The notes: generated by a model from the letters alone, not told the origin. A stretch of DNA of 20,325 bases from an uncultured Alcaligenaceae bacterium (GCA_937952975.1 CALFXX010000016.1:1-20325), one strand, 5' to 3'; numbered from the stretch's first letter, positions 1-7,671 are shown. Numbers and translations are program-made.

Positions 1-336
1 TTCGGGGTCGGGCATGCCATAGGCTTTGACGTAGGGTGGCCATTGCTCGTAAGGCGCGCTCGCTGCCTCGATGATGTTGGGGTCAAGATGAAACCCTGCG
101 TTCGAGACCAGGCGTTCTTCAAAATCTTCACTGACTTCAGATTCACTTTTCATCCGAAAATAAGATTCGGTCCAGCGGGTGTTGCCGCCAAAGTCAGGCT
201 CGGGGGAGCGCTCGATGACCACGACGCTAGCGCCTTTGTCTGCAGCGGCTACTGCGGCCGACAAACCGGCGATACCGCTGCCGATGATCACAAGATCAAA
301 ATTCATCTCTTTAGGGGTGTGTTGTGCTTGAGTCAT
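1..336 (-). CDS. FAD-dependent oxidoreductase, fumarate reductase/TcuA-like (partial)
   Basis: Only the N-terminus (about 112 residues) is inside the window; the gene runs off the left edge. The translation has a Rossmann dinucleotide-binding start, DLVIIGSGIAGLSAA, followed about 20 residues later by VVVIER, whose acidic residue normally contacts the FAD ribose. The GGNTRWTESYFRMK stretch matches the plus-strand flavoprotein at 2574-4019 (GGQSRYTEAYFRMK), so the two are paralogues of the FAD_binding_2 family (fumarate reductase, ketosteroid dehydrogenase, tricarballylate dehydrogenase). The likely reaction is FAD-linked oxidation of a carboxylic acid, by family only. Two in-frame ATGs are possible, at 336 and 306. 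The second begins MNFDLV, as in relatives, but its purine-rich stretch abuts the ATG, and the first has no clear SD, so the start is uncertain. It diverges from the Bug receptor gene. Confidence 0.85.
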   Translation of the reverse strand, partial: MTQAQHTPKEMNFDLVIIGSGIAGLSAAVAAADKGASVVVIERSPEPDFGGNTRWTESYFRMKSESEVSEDFEERLVSNAGFHLDPNIIEAASAPYEQWPPYVKAYGMPDPE

Positions 337-591
337 ATTGAGTACCAAATTAGCGAGCGATGCTGCAAATTAAACCACGGTGCCGACCGGTTTGCGGCGC
401 CTTTGACGTTCGCGCTTTGAGTCCATAGCCTAGTCTGAATCGTTGCGTGCCCAGACTCGCCGGTGCAACGTGATGAGGTGCCGTCAACCGGTCGCTCGAT
501 GGTCGCTCAGATGCGAGCCGAGCAAAACAGAGGCACAATAGCGCAAACAGCAGCAAACACAAAAAATAGCAGCAACAATAAGGGGATTTCA
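337..591. promoter_or_regulatory. Divergent intergenic region with inverted and direct repeats
   Basis: This 255-bp gap separates the minus-strand flavoprotein from the plus-strand receptor operon and must hold both promoters. It contains a 9-bp sequence in inverted copies (CGACCGGTT at 384-392 and AACCGGTCG at 486-494), and an 8-bp direct repeat GGTCGCTC at 490-497 and 501-508 with an 11-bp period. I see no convincing -35/-10 pair. An open frame starting at 463 crosses part of the gap into the receptor gene, but its N-terminal portion has no protein-like features. A role as operator sites is inference. Confidence 0.35.
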
Positions 592-1569
592 GTGCAAGTC
601 AAGAATATCGTAGTGGCTGCAGCGCTTTTGCTGGCCAGTACTTGGGTCAATGCTCAAAATGAGCCATATCCTTCTAAACCGATCAAATTGATTGTCGGCT
701 ACCCGGCGGGCGGGGCCTCTGATGTGGCTGCCCGCGCAGTGGGCAACAAGATGGCAGATTTTTTAGGCCAGCCGGTTGTTGTCGAAAATAAGCCCGGGGC
801 CGCGGGCAATATTGGCTCTGAATTTGTAGCCCGCTCAAAGGCCGATGGTTATACCTTGATCTTTGGCACGATCTCGTCGTCGATCAATGGCAGCCTGTAT
901 AAAAAGCTGAACTACGATCCCGTTAAAGATTTTGTTGCGATCTCGCAAGTGACGTCCACGCCATTCTTGTTGGTGGCCAATCCAAACTCTCCTTACAAAA
1001 GCGTAGCGGATGTCATCGCTGCTGCAAAAAAAGCAAAAAATCCGGATCAACTGCCAGACTATGCCACGGCCGGTAACGGTTCGGGTTCGCACCTGTTCAT
1101 GGAGCTTTTCACCTCGATGGCGGGCATTCGTTTGAATCACGTGCCGTATCGTGGTGCGGCACCAGCAATGGCCGATGTGATGGGTGGACAAGTGCCCTTG
1201 ACCTTCGACAATATTTTGACAACGCTGGCACAGGTGCAGTCTGGCAAGCTGCGCGCCTTAGCGGTCAGTACAAAAAATCGTTCAAGCGTGGTGCCAGAGA
1301 TCCCAACGATTGCCGAGTCGGGCGTACCTGGTTTTGACGCCACCGCGTGGTTTGGTGTGTTGGCTCCAGCAGGTACACCTACGCCGGTTGTGAATCAACT
1401 GGCTGACGCGATTCAAAAATCGGTGAAGACGCCTGGGGTGACCGAGACTTTACTTAAAGCGGGTGCCGAACCTGTGGGCTCAACCCCAGCAGAGTTTGAG
1501 GCCTTTTATAAAGCCGAAGTCGAAAAATGGGCCAAGGTTGTAAAAAGCGCCAACGTGCAAGTTGAGTAA
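592..1569 (+). CDS. Bug-family (TctC) periplasmic solute-binding receptor
   Basis: The product is a periplasmic receptor of the tripartite tricarboxylate transporter family (Bug/TctC), which bind small carboxylates or related acids and present them to TctA/TctB membrane partners. The GTG at 592 is chosen because AAGGGGA lies 6 bp upstream, and translation from it begins with a classical signal peptide (MQVKNIVVAAALLLAS, with cleavage likely after WVNA) and gives 325 residues, the normal family size. Family motifs are visible: PIKLIVGYPAGGASD early in the mature protein, ENKPGAAGNIGSE, and HVPYRGAAPAMADVMGGQV. No TctA or TctB gene is in the window, so it is an orphan receptor here, as is common in Bordetella relatives. 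It heads a likely operon with the racemase-fold, flavoprotein and SDR genes. The ligand cannot be told from the sequence. Confidence 0.93.
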   Translation: MQVKNIVVAAALLLASTWVNAQNEPYPSKPIKLIVGYPAGGASDVAARAVGNKMADFLGQPVVVENKPGAAGNIGSEFVARSKADGYTLIFGTISSSINGSLYKKLNYDPVKDFVAISQVTSTPFLLVANPNSPYKSVADVIAAAKKAKNPDQLPDYATAGNGSGSHLFMELFTSMAGIRLNHVPYRGAAPAMADVMGGQVPLTFDNILTTLAQVQSGKLRALAVSTKNRSSVVPEIPTIAESGVPGFDATAWFGVLAPAGTPTPVVNQLADAIQKSVKTPGVTETLLKAGAEPVGSTPAEFEAFYKAEVEKWAKVVKSANVQVE

Positions 1570-1692
1570 GTTGATCGTTGCCGCTTGCCTGGCTAAACGC
1601 TGAGGTGGGCATGTGACCGGGACATGAGAGTACGCCTCAATGACCGGAATACGAAACACGTGAGTACATACATTCTCTGAGGTGGGTAACCC

Positions 1693-2502
1693 ATGAAAAT
1701 CTGGCATCAAAGTTTTACGGTCTTAAGTGATTTGGGCCCTTATAGCGATGCGCTCAAAGCGCACTTTGCGCGTGTGGCGCGCCCTGACACGCAAATTGAC
1801 ATGCATGGCATGGCTCCGGGCACCTACTCTTCTAACTATCCTGGTTCTGATATCCGGCATGCGGCGCTGTTTCATTTGCATGGCATGCAATTCATGCAGG
1901 CGGGTGTATTGGCGCAAGAGCAAGGCTACGATGCCTATGCGGTGAGTACCTTGCCCGATCCCGCTCTGCGCGAAATCCGTGCGTTGATTGATATCCCAGT
2001 GATCGGCTACGGCGAGTCAGCGATGTTCACTGCCTGTTTGCTGGGTCGTAAGTTCGGTGTTTTGGCCTTTATTGAAGACTTCAACGAGCTGCTTGCGCAA
2101 AATGCTGAAAGTTATGGCTTAGCGTCGCGCTTTGCAGGGGCCGCGCCGGTTGGTTTTACCTTCAATGACGTGTTGAAAGGGTTTTCGGATCCAACCGAGT
2201 TGATCGAAAAATTTAAAACCGCTGCGCGTAAATTGATTGCGCAGGGTGCTGATGTGATCATCCCGGGCGAAGCGCCTTTGAATGTCTTGCTGGCGCGCAA
2301 TGGTGTCACTGAGGTTGATGGCGTGACCATCATGGATTCGTTGGGCACCTGGGTCAAACACGCCGAGATGATGGTCGACTTGCGCCGCCTGTGTGGCACG
2401 AAGCCAAGCCGTGTTGGCTATTACCATCGCTTGCCAGAGATTGAACGTGCCAAAGAGGTCTTTGCCTTTTATGGTTTGGATAAGCGTTTGCCAGGCGTGT
2501 GA
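1693..2502 (+). CDS. Asp/Glu/hydantoin racemase-fold protein, both catalytic Cys replaced
   Basis: A 269-residue protein that I assign to the Asp/Glu/hydantoin racemase superfamily from its overall pattern: a DPALREI segment (89-95), IPVIGYGESAMFTACLLGRKFGV (101-123) and GADVIIPGEAPLN (185-197). Relatives have one catalytic Cys three residues before the DP pair and another in an xxGCAG-type loop. Here those places hold Thr86 and Glu193. The cysteines it does have (about residues 115 and 234) are not in catalytic positions. It is therefore unlikely to be a standard two-base racemase. It may be a lyase, decarboxylase or isomerase on the same fold, or a non-catalytic homologue. GAGGTGG sits 7 bp before the ATG. 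The position between a carboxylate receptor and a TcuA-like dehydrogenase suggests a step in organic-acid breakdown. Confidence 0.8.
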   Translation: MKIWHQSFTVLSDLGPYSDALKAHFARVARPDTQIDMHGMAPGTYSSNYPGSDIRHAALFHLHGMQFMQAGVLAQEQGYDAYAVSTLPDPALREIRALIDIPVIGYGESAMFTACLLGRKFGVLAFIEDFNELLAQNAESYGLASRFAGAAPVGFTFNDVLKGFSDPTELIEKFKTAARKLIAQGADVIIPGEAPLNVLLARNGVTEVDGVTIMDSLGTWVKHAEMMVDLRRLCGTKPSRVGYYHRLPEIERAKEVFAFYGLDKRLPGV

Positions 2503-2573
2503 TGCCCATGGTGTGCGTCGATGCACGCTGAGAGCAAAGCTAAAAAATAAACAAGTACAGTCAGGAGCAAAAA

Positions 2574-4019
2574 ATGGATCACACCTTTGATGTTGTTGTC
2601 GCGGGTTGCGGTGTTGCAGGTTTATCGGCTGCTGTAACGGCAGCCGAGCGTGGCTTAAAGGTTGCAGTGCTTGAGCGCGCGTCGCGCGAAGATCGTGGCG
2701 GACAAAGCCGGTACACCGAAGCGTATTTTCGGATGAAGGCTTTGGATCAAGTCACGGATGATTTTGAAACGCATTTAGCCGATAACCTGGGTTTGTATCC
2801 CGAGCCTGACTTGATGGCCGAGATGGCAACGGGACGTGAGAATTGGTCGCACGCTACGCGCACGTTAGCAATCCCAGATACCGAAGTGATCGGTAATTTT
2901 GCCGAGCAAGTACCGCCTACGATTAAATGGTTGCAAGGTGTGGGGGTTAAGTTTGATTTTTTACCCACACAATTTTTGACTGCGACACAACCTCGTCTGT
3001 TGCCGGTTGGTGGAGGGGCCGCCTTGGTAGACGCCCTAGCCGCCCAAGCTGAAAAACTTGGCGTCACGTTTTTTTATTACACCACTGCGCGCCGCTTGCT
3101 CTTGAACGACGACGGTGTTGTGACCGGCTTGTTTGCGCAACAAAAAGGTACGCAAAGCGTGCGATTTCATGGCAAGGTGGTGTTGGCCTGCGGTGGCTTT
3201 GAGGGCAACCCCGCCCTGCAGTCTAAATACATCGGCCCACGCTCTGTTTATTTACGCCCGATTTGTAAGGGGGCGTATTTCAATCGCGGTGAAGGCATTG
3301 AGATGGCGCTTGATATTGGTGCTGCGCCTTCGGGCGATTTTGGAAGCTATCACGCCGAACCTATCGATCCGCGCTCGGGTGTCTCTGAACCCTCGGTGTT
3401 TATTTTTCCGTACGGGATCTTGGTGAACAAGGCGGGTAAGCGCTTTGTCAACGAGGCGCCGGGCACGGTCGACGCCTGGTACGAGCGCATCACGCGCCGT
3501 ATCTACGAACAAGAAGAAGGCTTGTCGTATGTCATTCTTGATCAGCGCATGAAAGACATCCCCAACTATCGTCTTGCCATCCGTAGTGATCAACCTGCGA
3601 TTGAAGCGGATACGATCGAAGCGCTTGCGGCAAAGCTGGATATCCACCCGCAGACGCTTAAAGACACCGTTGCACAGTACAACGCTGCTTGCCCTAAAAC
3701 GGGCAACTATGATCCTTTAAAAACCGACGGTATGGCCACGCAAGGGTTGATGCCAGCCAAAAGCAATTGGGCCTTGCCCATTGACCGTGGTCCGTTCATG
3801 GCCTATCCAATTATTTCAGCAAACGTATTTACCTTTGGCGGCTTAAAGGTTGATCCGCGTGGGCAAGTACTCGACACCGATGGATATGCCATCCCTAACT
3901 TGTACGCCGCCGGTGAAGTGATCGGCATGTATTACACCAACTACACCGGCGCGACCTCGGTATTAAAAGGCCTAGTGTTCGGGCGCTTAGCTGCGAATCG
4001 CATTGCCGATCAACAGTAA
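2574..4019 (+). CDS. FAD-dependent oxidoreductase, tricarballylate dehydrogenase (TcuA)-like
   Basis: The 481-residue protein has an N-terminal FAD-binding Rossmann fold, VVVAGCGVAGLSAA (G11, G13, G16) with VAVLER closing the first beta-alpha-beta unit. The C-terminal FAD/cap signature is FGGLKVDPRGQVL...IPNLYAAGEVIGMYYTNYTGATSV followed by GLVFGRLAA. The aromatic YYTNYTGATS form, in place of the GGxHGxNRLGGN of fumarate reductases, resembles TcuA-type dehydrogenases. By family it would oxidise a carboxylic acid, with electrons passing to FAD. The substrate is unknown, and tricarballylate is only the nearest named example. AGGAG lies 7 bp before the ATG. It follows the racemase-fold gene by 71 bp and precedes the SDR by 81 bp on the same strand. 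It is a paralogue of the divergent, truncated gene at the left edge. Confidence 0.9.
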   Translation: MDHTFDVVVAGCGVAGLSAAVTAAERGLKVAVLERASREDRGGQSRYTEAYFRMKALDQVTDDFETHLADNLGLYPEPDLMAEMATGRENWSHATRTLAIPDTEVIGNFAEQVPPTIKWLQGVGVKFDFLPTQFLTATQPRLLPVGGGAALVDALAAQAEKLGVTFFYYTTARRLLLNDDGVVTGLFAQQKGTQSVRFHGKVVLACGGFEGNPALQSKYIGPRSVYLRPICKGAYFNRGEGIEMALDIGAAPSGDFGSYHAEPIDPRSGVSEPSVFIFPYGILVNKAGKRFVNEAPGTVDAWYERITRRIYEQEEGLSYVILDQRMKDIPNYRLAIRSDQPAIEADTIEALAAKLDIHPQTLKDTVAQYNAACPKTGNYDPLKTDGMATQGLMPAKSNWALPIDRGPFMAYPIISANVFTFGGLKVDPRGQVLDTDGYAIPNLYAAGEVIGMYYTNYTGATSVLKGLVFGRLAANRIADQQ

Positions 4020-4100
4020 CAGTCTTTACGGCGGGCAATGATCGATCAGTACTGGCGATCGTTGCGATCCGTAGCGGTGGCTCCAAAATAGGAATTTGTT

Positions 4101-4865
4101 ATGTACGCAGCACAGTTTTTATCAGGACGCGTGGCGTTGGTCACCGGCGGCGCGGGTGGTATCGGCGCGGCGGTCTCTGAGGCGCTCGCGGCTTCTGGCT
4201 GTCAGGTTGTTGCTGCCGATTTACCCAACCGCTTAGGTGCGACTGACACAGGCGGTGGCATTGAACACGTTGCGCTGAACGTATGCGACGCCTCTGACAT
4301 CACGCATTGTGTGCAGGGTGTCGTGCAACGGCATGGTCGCTTAGACATTTTGGTGAATGTGGCCGGTGTCGTGTCAGTGGGTAGCGCGCAAAATATCACA
4401 GAGCAAGAGTGGGATCGCGTGATTGATATCAATTTGAAGGGTACGTTTTTATGCTGCCAGGCCGTGATCCCAGTGATGAAGCAACAGAAGCTTGGTCGGA
4501 TCATCAATATTGGCTCGGTACTCGGTAAAAACGGCGGCAATCCCCGGCCATGGCTCGACCCTAAAGAACAAGACCGGGCAGGGAATGTGGCCTATGGGGT
4601 GTCAAAGGCCGGTGTGCACATCATGACGTCTTATCTTGCTAAAGAGCTAGCAGCGTTTGGCATCACGGTCAACGCGGTAGCGCCGGGGCCCGTTGCCTCG
4701 GCGATGACGACTGCATTTCCGCAAACGCTCAAGGATTTGATCCCGGTGGGTCGTATGGGTAAAGCCTCTGAGATTGCGTCGGCGATTTTGTTTTTGGCTT
4801 CACCCGAGTCGGGCTTTGTGACGGGTGAGATTTTGGATGTGAATGGTGGGTTGTGGTCTGACTAG
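4101..4865 (+). CDS. Short-chain dehydrogenase/reductase (SDR, FabG-like)
   Basis: A classical SDR of 254 residues that would use NAD(P)H to oxidise an alcohol or reduce a ketone. Visible motifs are the cofactor glycine loop TGGAGGIG (15-22), the NVAG segment (86-89), catalytic Asn111 in INLKGTF, Ser139 in NIGSV, and the Tyr165/Lys169 pair in AYGVSK. The C-terminal PG and the ending DVNGGLWSD are typical. Ser139 to Tyr165 is 26 residues where about 12-14 is usual, so there is an inserted loop (GNPRPWLDPKEQDRAGN) beside the active site. The acidic Asp40 at the end of beta-2 suggests NAD rather than NADP. AGGA stands 8 bp before the ATG. It is last in the receptor/racemase-fold/flavoprotein series and probably acts on a downstream hydroxy or keto acid. 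Confidence 0.92.
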   Translation: MYAAQFLSGRVALVTGGAGGIGAAVSEALAASGCQVVAADLPNRLGATDTGGGIEHVALNVCDASDITHCVQGVVQRHGRLDILVNVAGVVSVGSAQNITEQEWDRVIDINLKGTFLCCQAVIPVMKQQKLGRIINIGSVLGKNGGNPRPWLDPKEQDRAGNVAYGVSKAGVHIMTSYLAKELAAFGITVNAVAPGPVASAMTTAFPQTLKDLIPVGRMGKASEIASAILFLASPESGFVTGEILDVNGGLWSD

Positions 4866-4946
4866 GGCTTGAAAAGCCCGCCGATGACGGCCATATTGCA
4901 TTACAGTATCGATACGTGAATTTTGCCCTTCTAAAAGAGATCAACG

Positions 4947-5498
4947 ATGCCCTTCTGTTCAGCCTGTGGCACTAAATGTGCGGATGATGCCAAGTTTTGT
5001 AGCGCCTGTGGCAAAGCGATTGTTGCGACACCTGCTCCCGAACAACCAACGCAGGCGGTTGGTGTCGCGGCCCCGTTAGCCCCAGTGATTCAGGTCATTG
5101 CACCTGCTGCGCCTTTGAAGGCGTTTGATAATCCAGCTGAACTCTGGAAGATGTTTTTCTATGTTGCCCTGTTTGATTTGGGCATTTATTTTTTCACCAC
5201 CTCAGCGGCTGAAAATGGCAGCCTTACCTCAAGTGCCAATCTCTTATTTTTTGGCGTGTACTTTGGCGTGTCATATTTCTTGGTCAAAGTGCAAGCCTTT
5301 GACAAGGGTCGCGCGGTTTGGCTGTTGCCCTTAATTGCTTTTCATGTCTGGGGCTATTTGCAGGGCATCGCAAGTAGTGGTGATCTTGAGCTCGCCACAA
5401 CCTTTGATAATTACGATACGTTTATTTCAGGCATCCCTGAAATGGTGATCTTGATCAAGCTGTTTTTGGTGCTGCGCCAAGGTTCTGCTAAGTCATAA
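4947..5498 (+). CDS. Zinc-ribbon membrane protein of unknown function
   Basis: The 183-residue product begins with a compact zinc ribbon, two CxxC knuckles at Cys4/Cys7 and Cys18/Cys21 (FCSACG and FCSACGK). An Ala/Pro-rich linker (about 27-60) follows, then roughly four hydrophobic segments: about 66-86, 93-111, 117-138 and 160-176. The ribbon is therefore probably cytoplasmic on a small polytopic inner-membrane protein. I do not recognise a family for the membrane part. The start is supported by AAGAGAT 5 bp before the ATG. It lies 81 bp after the SDR stop on the same strand and could be read through from that operon, but nothing in it suggests a catabolic role. It converges on the minus-strand secreted protein gene at 5579-6445. 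Confidence 0.8.
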   Translation: MPFCSACGTKCADDAKFCSACGKAIVATPAPEQPTQAVGVAAPLAPVIQVIAPAAPLKAFDNPAELWKMFFYVALFDLGIYFFTTSAAENGSLTSSANLLFFGVYFGVSYFLVKVQAFDKGRAVWLLPLIAFHVWGYLQGIASSGDLELATTFDNYDTFISGIPEMVILIKLFLVLRQGSAKS

Positions 5499-5578
5499 CG
5501 AGGTGGCCTCGGCGCAATCAGACGTCAGACTGGTCGCGCGCAGCACTTGACTGTATGACTAGCAGATTCGAGCAAATG

Positions 5579-6445
5579 TTACTTAACTTTGAAGTACGAC
5601 AGCCCTTGGTTGACGCGATAATCGGTCGACTCTTGAAGGATACCTCTTGAGTCCTGATACTGGTATACATTGACCTTGTTATCAATTTTGATAATTGTAA
5701 ACACTGAGGTTGTCAGCTGCCGTTGCGATTTGTCTTTTTTCACGACCTCGCAGACCTGCCTGAGTAGTTCGGGATTATCGATCGGTGTGCCATTACGGTC
5801 TTTAATGAAGTCTGGGATCACATGACTGGCGATGATCTTTTGATAAATTTTGTTGCCGCTCGTCGACCACTCCCAATTTGTATTAGCCAAGCAAGAGAGC
5901 TTCGTTCCGTCGCCCATGGTCGTCACGTATTGCGCTTGTTCGCTGATCGTCCCGTTCGGTAAAAAGTCTTGAACATATTGAGCCATCATCGAGAAGTTAT
6001 CGCTTGTCGTATCGCTTTTGTGGTACCACTTTCCAAGTAATAGATTTTGGTAATCGTTATTTTTATTACCTATACTCTGCGGTGCTGTCGCAACCCGCTC
6101 CATCAGCCACTTCGCATTTTTCTCGCCCTCAAAATACAGTCGGCCATCCGGCTGCAAAATGACATTGACTCGGTAAAAATTTCCGTCGGTATAGACCTGT
6201 TGGCCGGTAAAGGTGGTGGCCGACGTTGCGCTCAATTGGATAATGGTTTGCCCGATTTGAAAATTTGGGCTGTTGGTACTGGTCGCGACACCAAGGCCAT
6301 TTTTAAGGCTGTAACCATAGCGCCATTGAGGGCTGTACCACTCGCCATCTAGCCGTTGAAGCGCTGTCTGCGCATAGGTACTCGACGACAAAAGCAAGGT
6401 GAAGATAAAAATTTGAAGCAATTTTTTCAAGAAGATTTGTAGCAT
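5579..6445 (-). CDS. Secreted/periplasmic protein of unknown function, possible tandem beta domains
   Basis: The 288-residue protein starts with a Lys-containing, strongly hydrophobic signal peptide (residues 1-25, IFIFTLLLSSSTYA, cleavage before QTALQ). I do not recognise the family. The mature chain is rich in Thr, Ser, Tyr and Gln, with alternating patterns that suggest beta structure. Two segments begin alike, LDGEWYSPQW near the mature N-terminus and LLGKWYHKSD in the middle. That is compatible with two lipocalin-like (calycin) beta domains, which is speculation. Two cysteines in the second half (SCLAN and RQVCEV) could form a disulfide. AGGTG lies just ahead of the ATG. The gene is downstream of the Bug receptor gene at 6579-7562 on the same strand, 133 bp apart. 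Its Asn/Thr-rich composition differs from the housekeeping genes. Confidence 0.75.
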   Translation of the reverse strand: MLQIFLKKLLQIFIFTLLLSSSTYAQTALQRLDGEWYSPQWRYGYSLKNGLGVATSTNSPNFQIGQTIIQLSATSATTFTGQQVYTDGNFYRVNVILQPDGRLYFEGEKNAKWLMERVATAPQSIGNKNNDYQNLLLGKWYHKSDTTSDNFSMMAQYVQDFLPNGTISEQAQYVTTMGDGTKLSCLANTNWEWSTSGNKIYQKIIASHVIPDFIKDRNGTPIDNPELLRQVCEVVKKDKSQRQLTTSVFTIIKIDNKVNVYQYQDSRGILQESTDYRVNQGLSYFKVK

Positions 6446-6509
6446 GTTGCACCTATATTCTGCTCTTCAGCATCCTTGTGCTGATGACGATTTAACTGAG
6501 TGTTATTTT

Positions 6510-6533
6510 GCTAGTCTTGATGCTGGTCTTGAT
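6510..6533. repeat. Tandem 12-bp direct repeat
   Basis: GCTAGTCTTGAT is followed immediately by GCTGGTCTTGAT, two copies with one mismatch. They lie between the second Bug gene and the secreted-protein gene, about 65-90 bp upstream of the latter's start. A regulator site and simple slippage are both possible. Confidence 0.5.
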
Positions 6534-6578
6534 CATCCTGAGTTCGATGAGCGGACTTTGTCAGTGCCTCGCACTCCA

Positions 6579-7562
6579 CTAATCGGTTAACTCAATCTTA
6601 GCTTGTTTAAGCACTTCGCCCCAGCGGATGTATTCAGCGCTGACAAACTTCTGAAACTCTTCAGAAGAGGCCATCAACCCAGAAGGCAGGGCGACTTTTT
6701 CAAGTTGAGCGATCACGTCTGGTTTCTTTAAGGTGAGTGTGAGCGCTTCGTTGATACGACGCGTGACCGCTTCGGGCGTCTTGGCAGGTGCAAAGAGGCC
6801 AATCCAACTGATGGCGGTAAAGCCCGGTACGGTTTCTTGCGCCGTAGGCACCTCAGGTAAAACGCTTAAACGTTTTTCGCTTGAAACGGCTAGCGCGGTT
6901 AAGCGTCCCTCTTTAATCAAGCCCAGTAGGGGCGGGGTATCCATCATGGTGGCGTCAACGTGCCCGGCCGCAGTATCTGCGATTGCCGGTGTAGCGCCCT
7001 TGTATGGCACGTGTACAAATTTACCTTTGGTGGCAATAGTAAAGAGTTCAATGGCCAGGTGCGGAAACCCACCCACACCCGCCGAGGACATCGTGATCTC
7101 GCGGGTTTGCGCCAGCGCAATGAGCTCGGCCAACGTTTTGACATTGGGCAGGGTGGGCCCGACTGCGATGGTTTCTGGTGTGAAGCCAAGCATATTGATC
7201 GGGATCAGATCGACGCGCGGATCATAAGGCGGCTTGCGCATGGTCTGGGGGGTGACAACTGTCGGGCTAAGACTCGAGACCAGCAAGGTGTGCCCGTCGG
7301 GTGCTGCCCGTACAACCGAACCTGCTGCGATGGTGCCGCTTGCACCTGCCTTGATCTCGATAATGACTGAGGTTTTTAAGGCCTCGCCTAAGTGTGGTGC
7401 GATCAGGCGCGCGACGATATCGTTAGAGCCCCCTGCCGGGAAGCCCACCACGAGTGTGATGGGTTTGACTGAAAAGTCTTGCGCTGTTGCAGTAGGCAGG
7501 TAACAGAACATGCTTGCAAAGAATGAGGCGAGCAGGCATCGCTTGAGGGCGGATAACGGCAT
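6579..7562 (-). CDS. Bug-family (TctC) periplasmic solute-binding receptor, second copy
   Basis: A 327-residue receptor of the tripartite tricarboxylate transporter family. The ATG at 7562 is preferred over a longer frame running up to 7727. AGGAGA lies 7 bp upstream, and this start gives a proper signal peptide (MPLSALKRCLLASFFASMFCYLPTATA, cleavage before QDFS); the longer start would run into hslU. Family motifs are ITLVVGFPAGGSND, AGASGTIAAG, VHVPYKGATPAIADTAAGHV and LPEVPTAQE. The segment usually written ENRPGASG reads EIKAGASG here, a small departure in a ligand-loop region. No TctA/TctB partner is nearby. It is not closely similar to the receptor at 592-1569 and probably binds another acid. 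It may share a transcript with the secreted protein downstream. Confidence 0.92.
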   Translation of the reverse strand: MPLSALKRCLLASFFASMFCYLPTATAQDFSVKPITLVVGFPAGGSNDIVARLIAPHLGEALKTSVIIEIKAGASGTIAAGSVVRAAPDGHTLLVSSLSPTVVTPQTMRKPPYDPRVDLIPINMLGFTPETIAVGPTLPNVKTLAELIALAQTREITMSSAGVGGFPHLAIELFTIATKGKFVHVPYKGATPAIADTAAGHVDATMMDTPPLLGLIKEGRLTALAVSSEKRLSVLPEVPTAQETVPGFTAISWIGLFAPAKTPEAVTRRINEALTLTLKKPDVIAQLEKVALPSGLMASSEEFQKFVSAEYIRWGEVLKQAKIELTD

Positions 7563-7587
7563 TGGGTGTCTCCTGATATTTTTTTGA

Positions 7588-7616
7588 GTTATACCCACCA
7601 CTATAAACGCTGACTC
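7588..7616 (-). promoter_or_regulatory. Possible promoter of the second Bug gene
   Basis: On the minus strand, TATAAC (7593-7588) makes a good -10, with GAGTCA (7616-7611) 17 bp upstream as a poor -35. It is about 25 bp ahead of the Bug start codon. This is a pattern match only. Confidence 0.25.
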
Positions 7617-7634
7617 GTATTTCTGTGCACCTGA

Positions 7635-7650
7635 GGCGCTATGGAGCGCC
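7635..7650 (-). terminator. Hairpin after hslU, possible terminator
   Basis: GGCGCT-ATGG-AGCGCC forms a perfect 6-bp stem 22 bp beyond the hslU stop. On the minus strand it is not followed by a U run, while on the plus strand TTTT follows. It may stabilise the 3' end or terminate weakly. Confidence 0.4.
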
Positions 7651-7671
7651 TTTTGTGAGCGCGTGCAATCC

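Noticed and set aside
463..591. N-terminal extension of the Bug receptor frame
   Set aside because: The GTG at 592 has a good SD and begins a proper signal peptide; the upstream residues are not protein-like.
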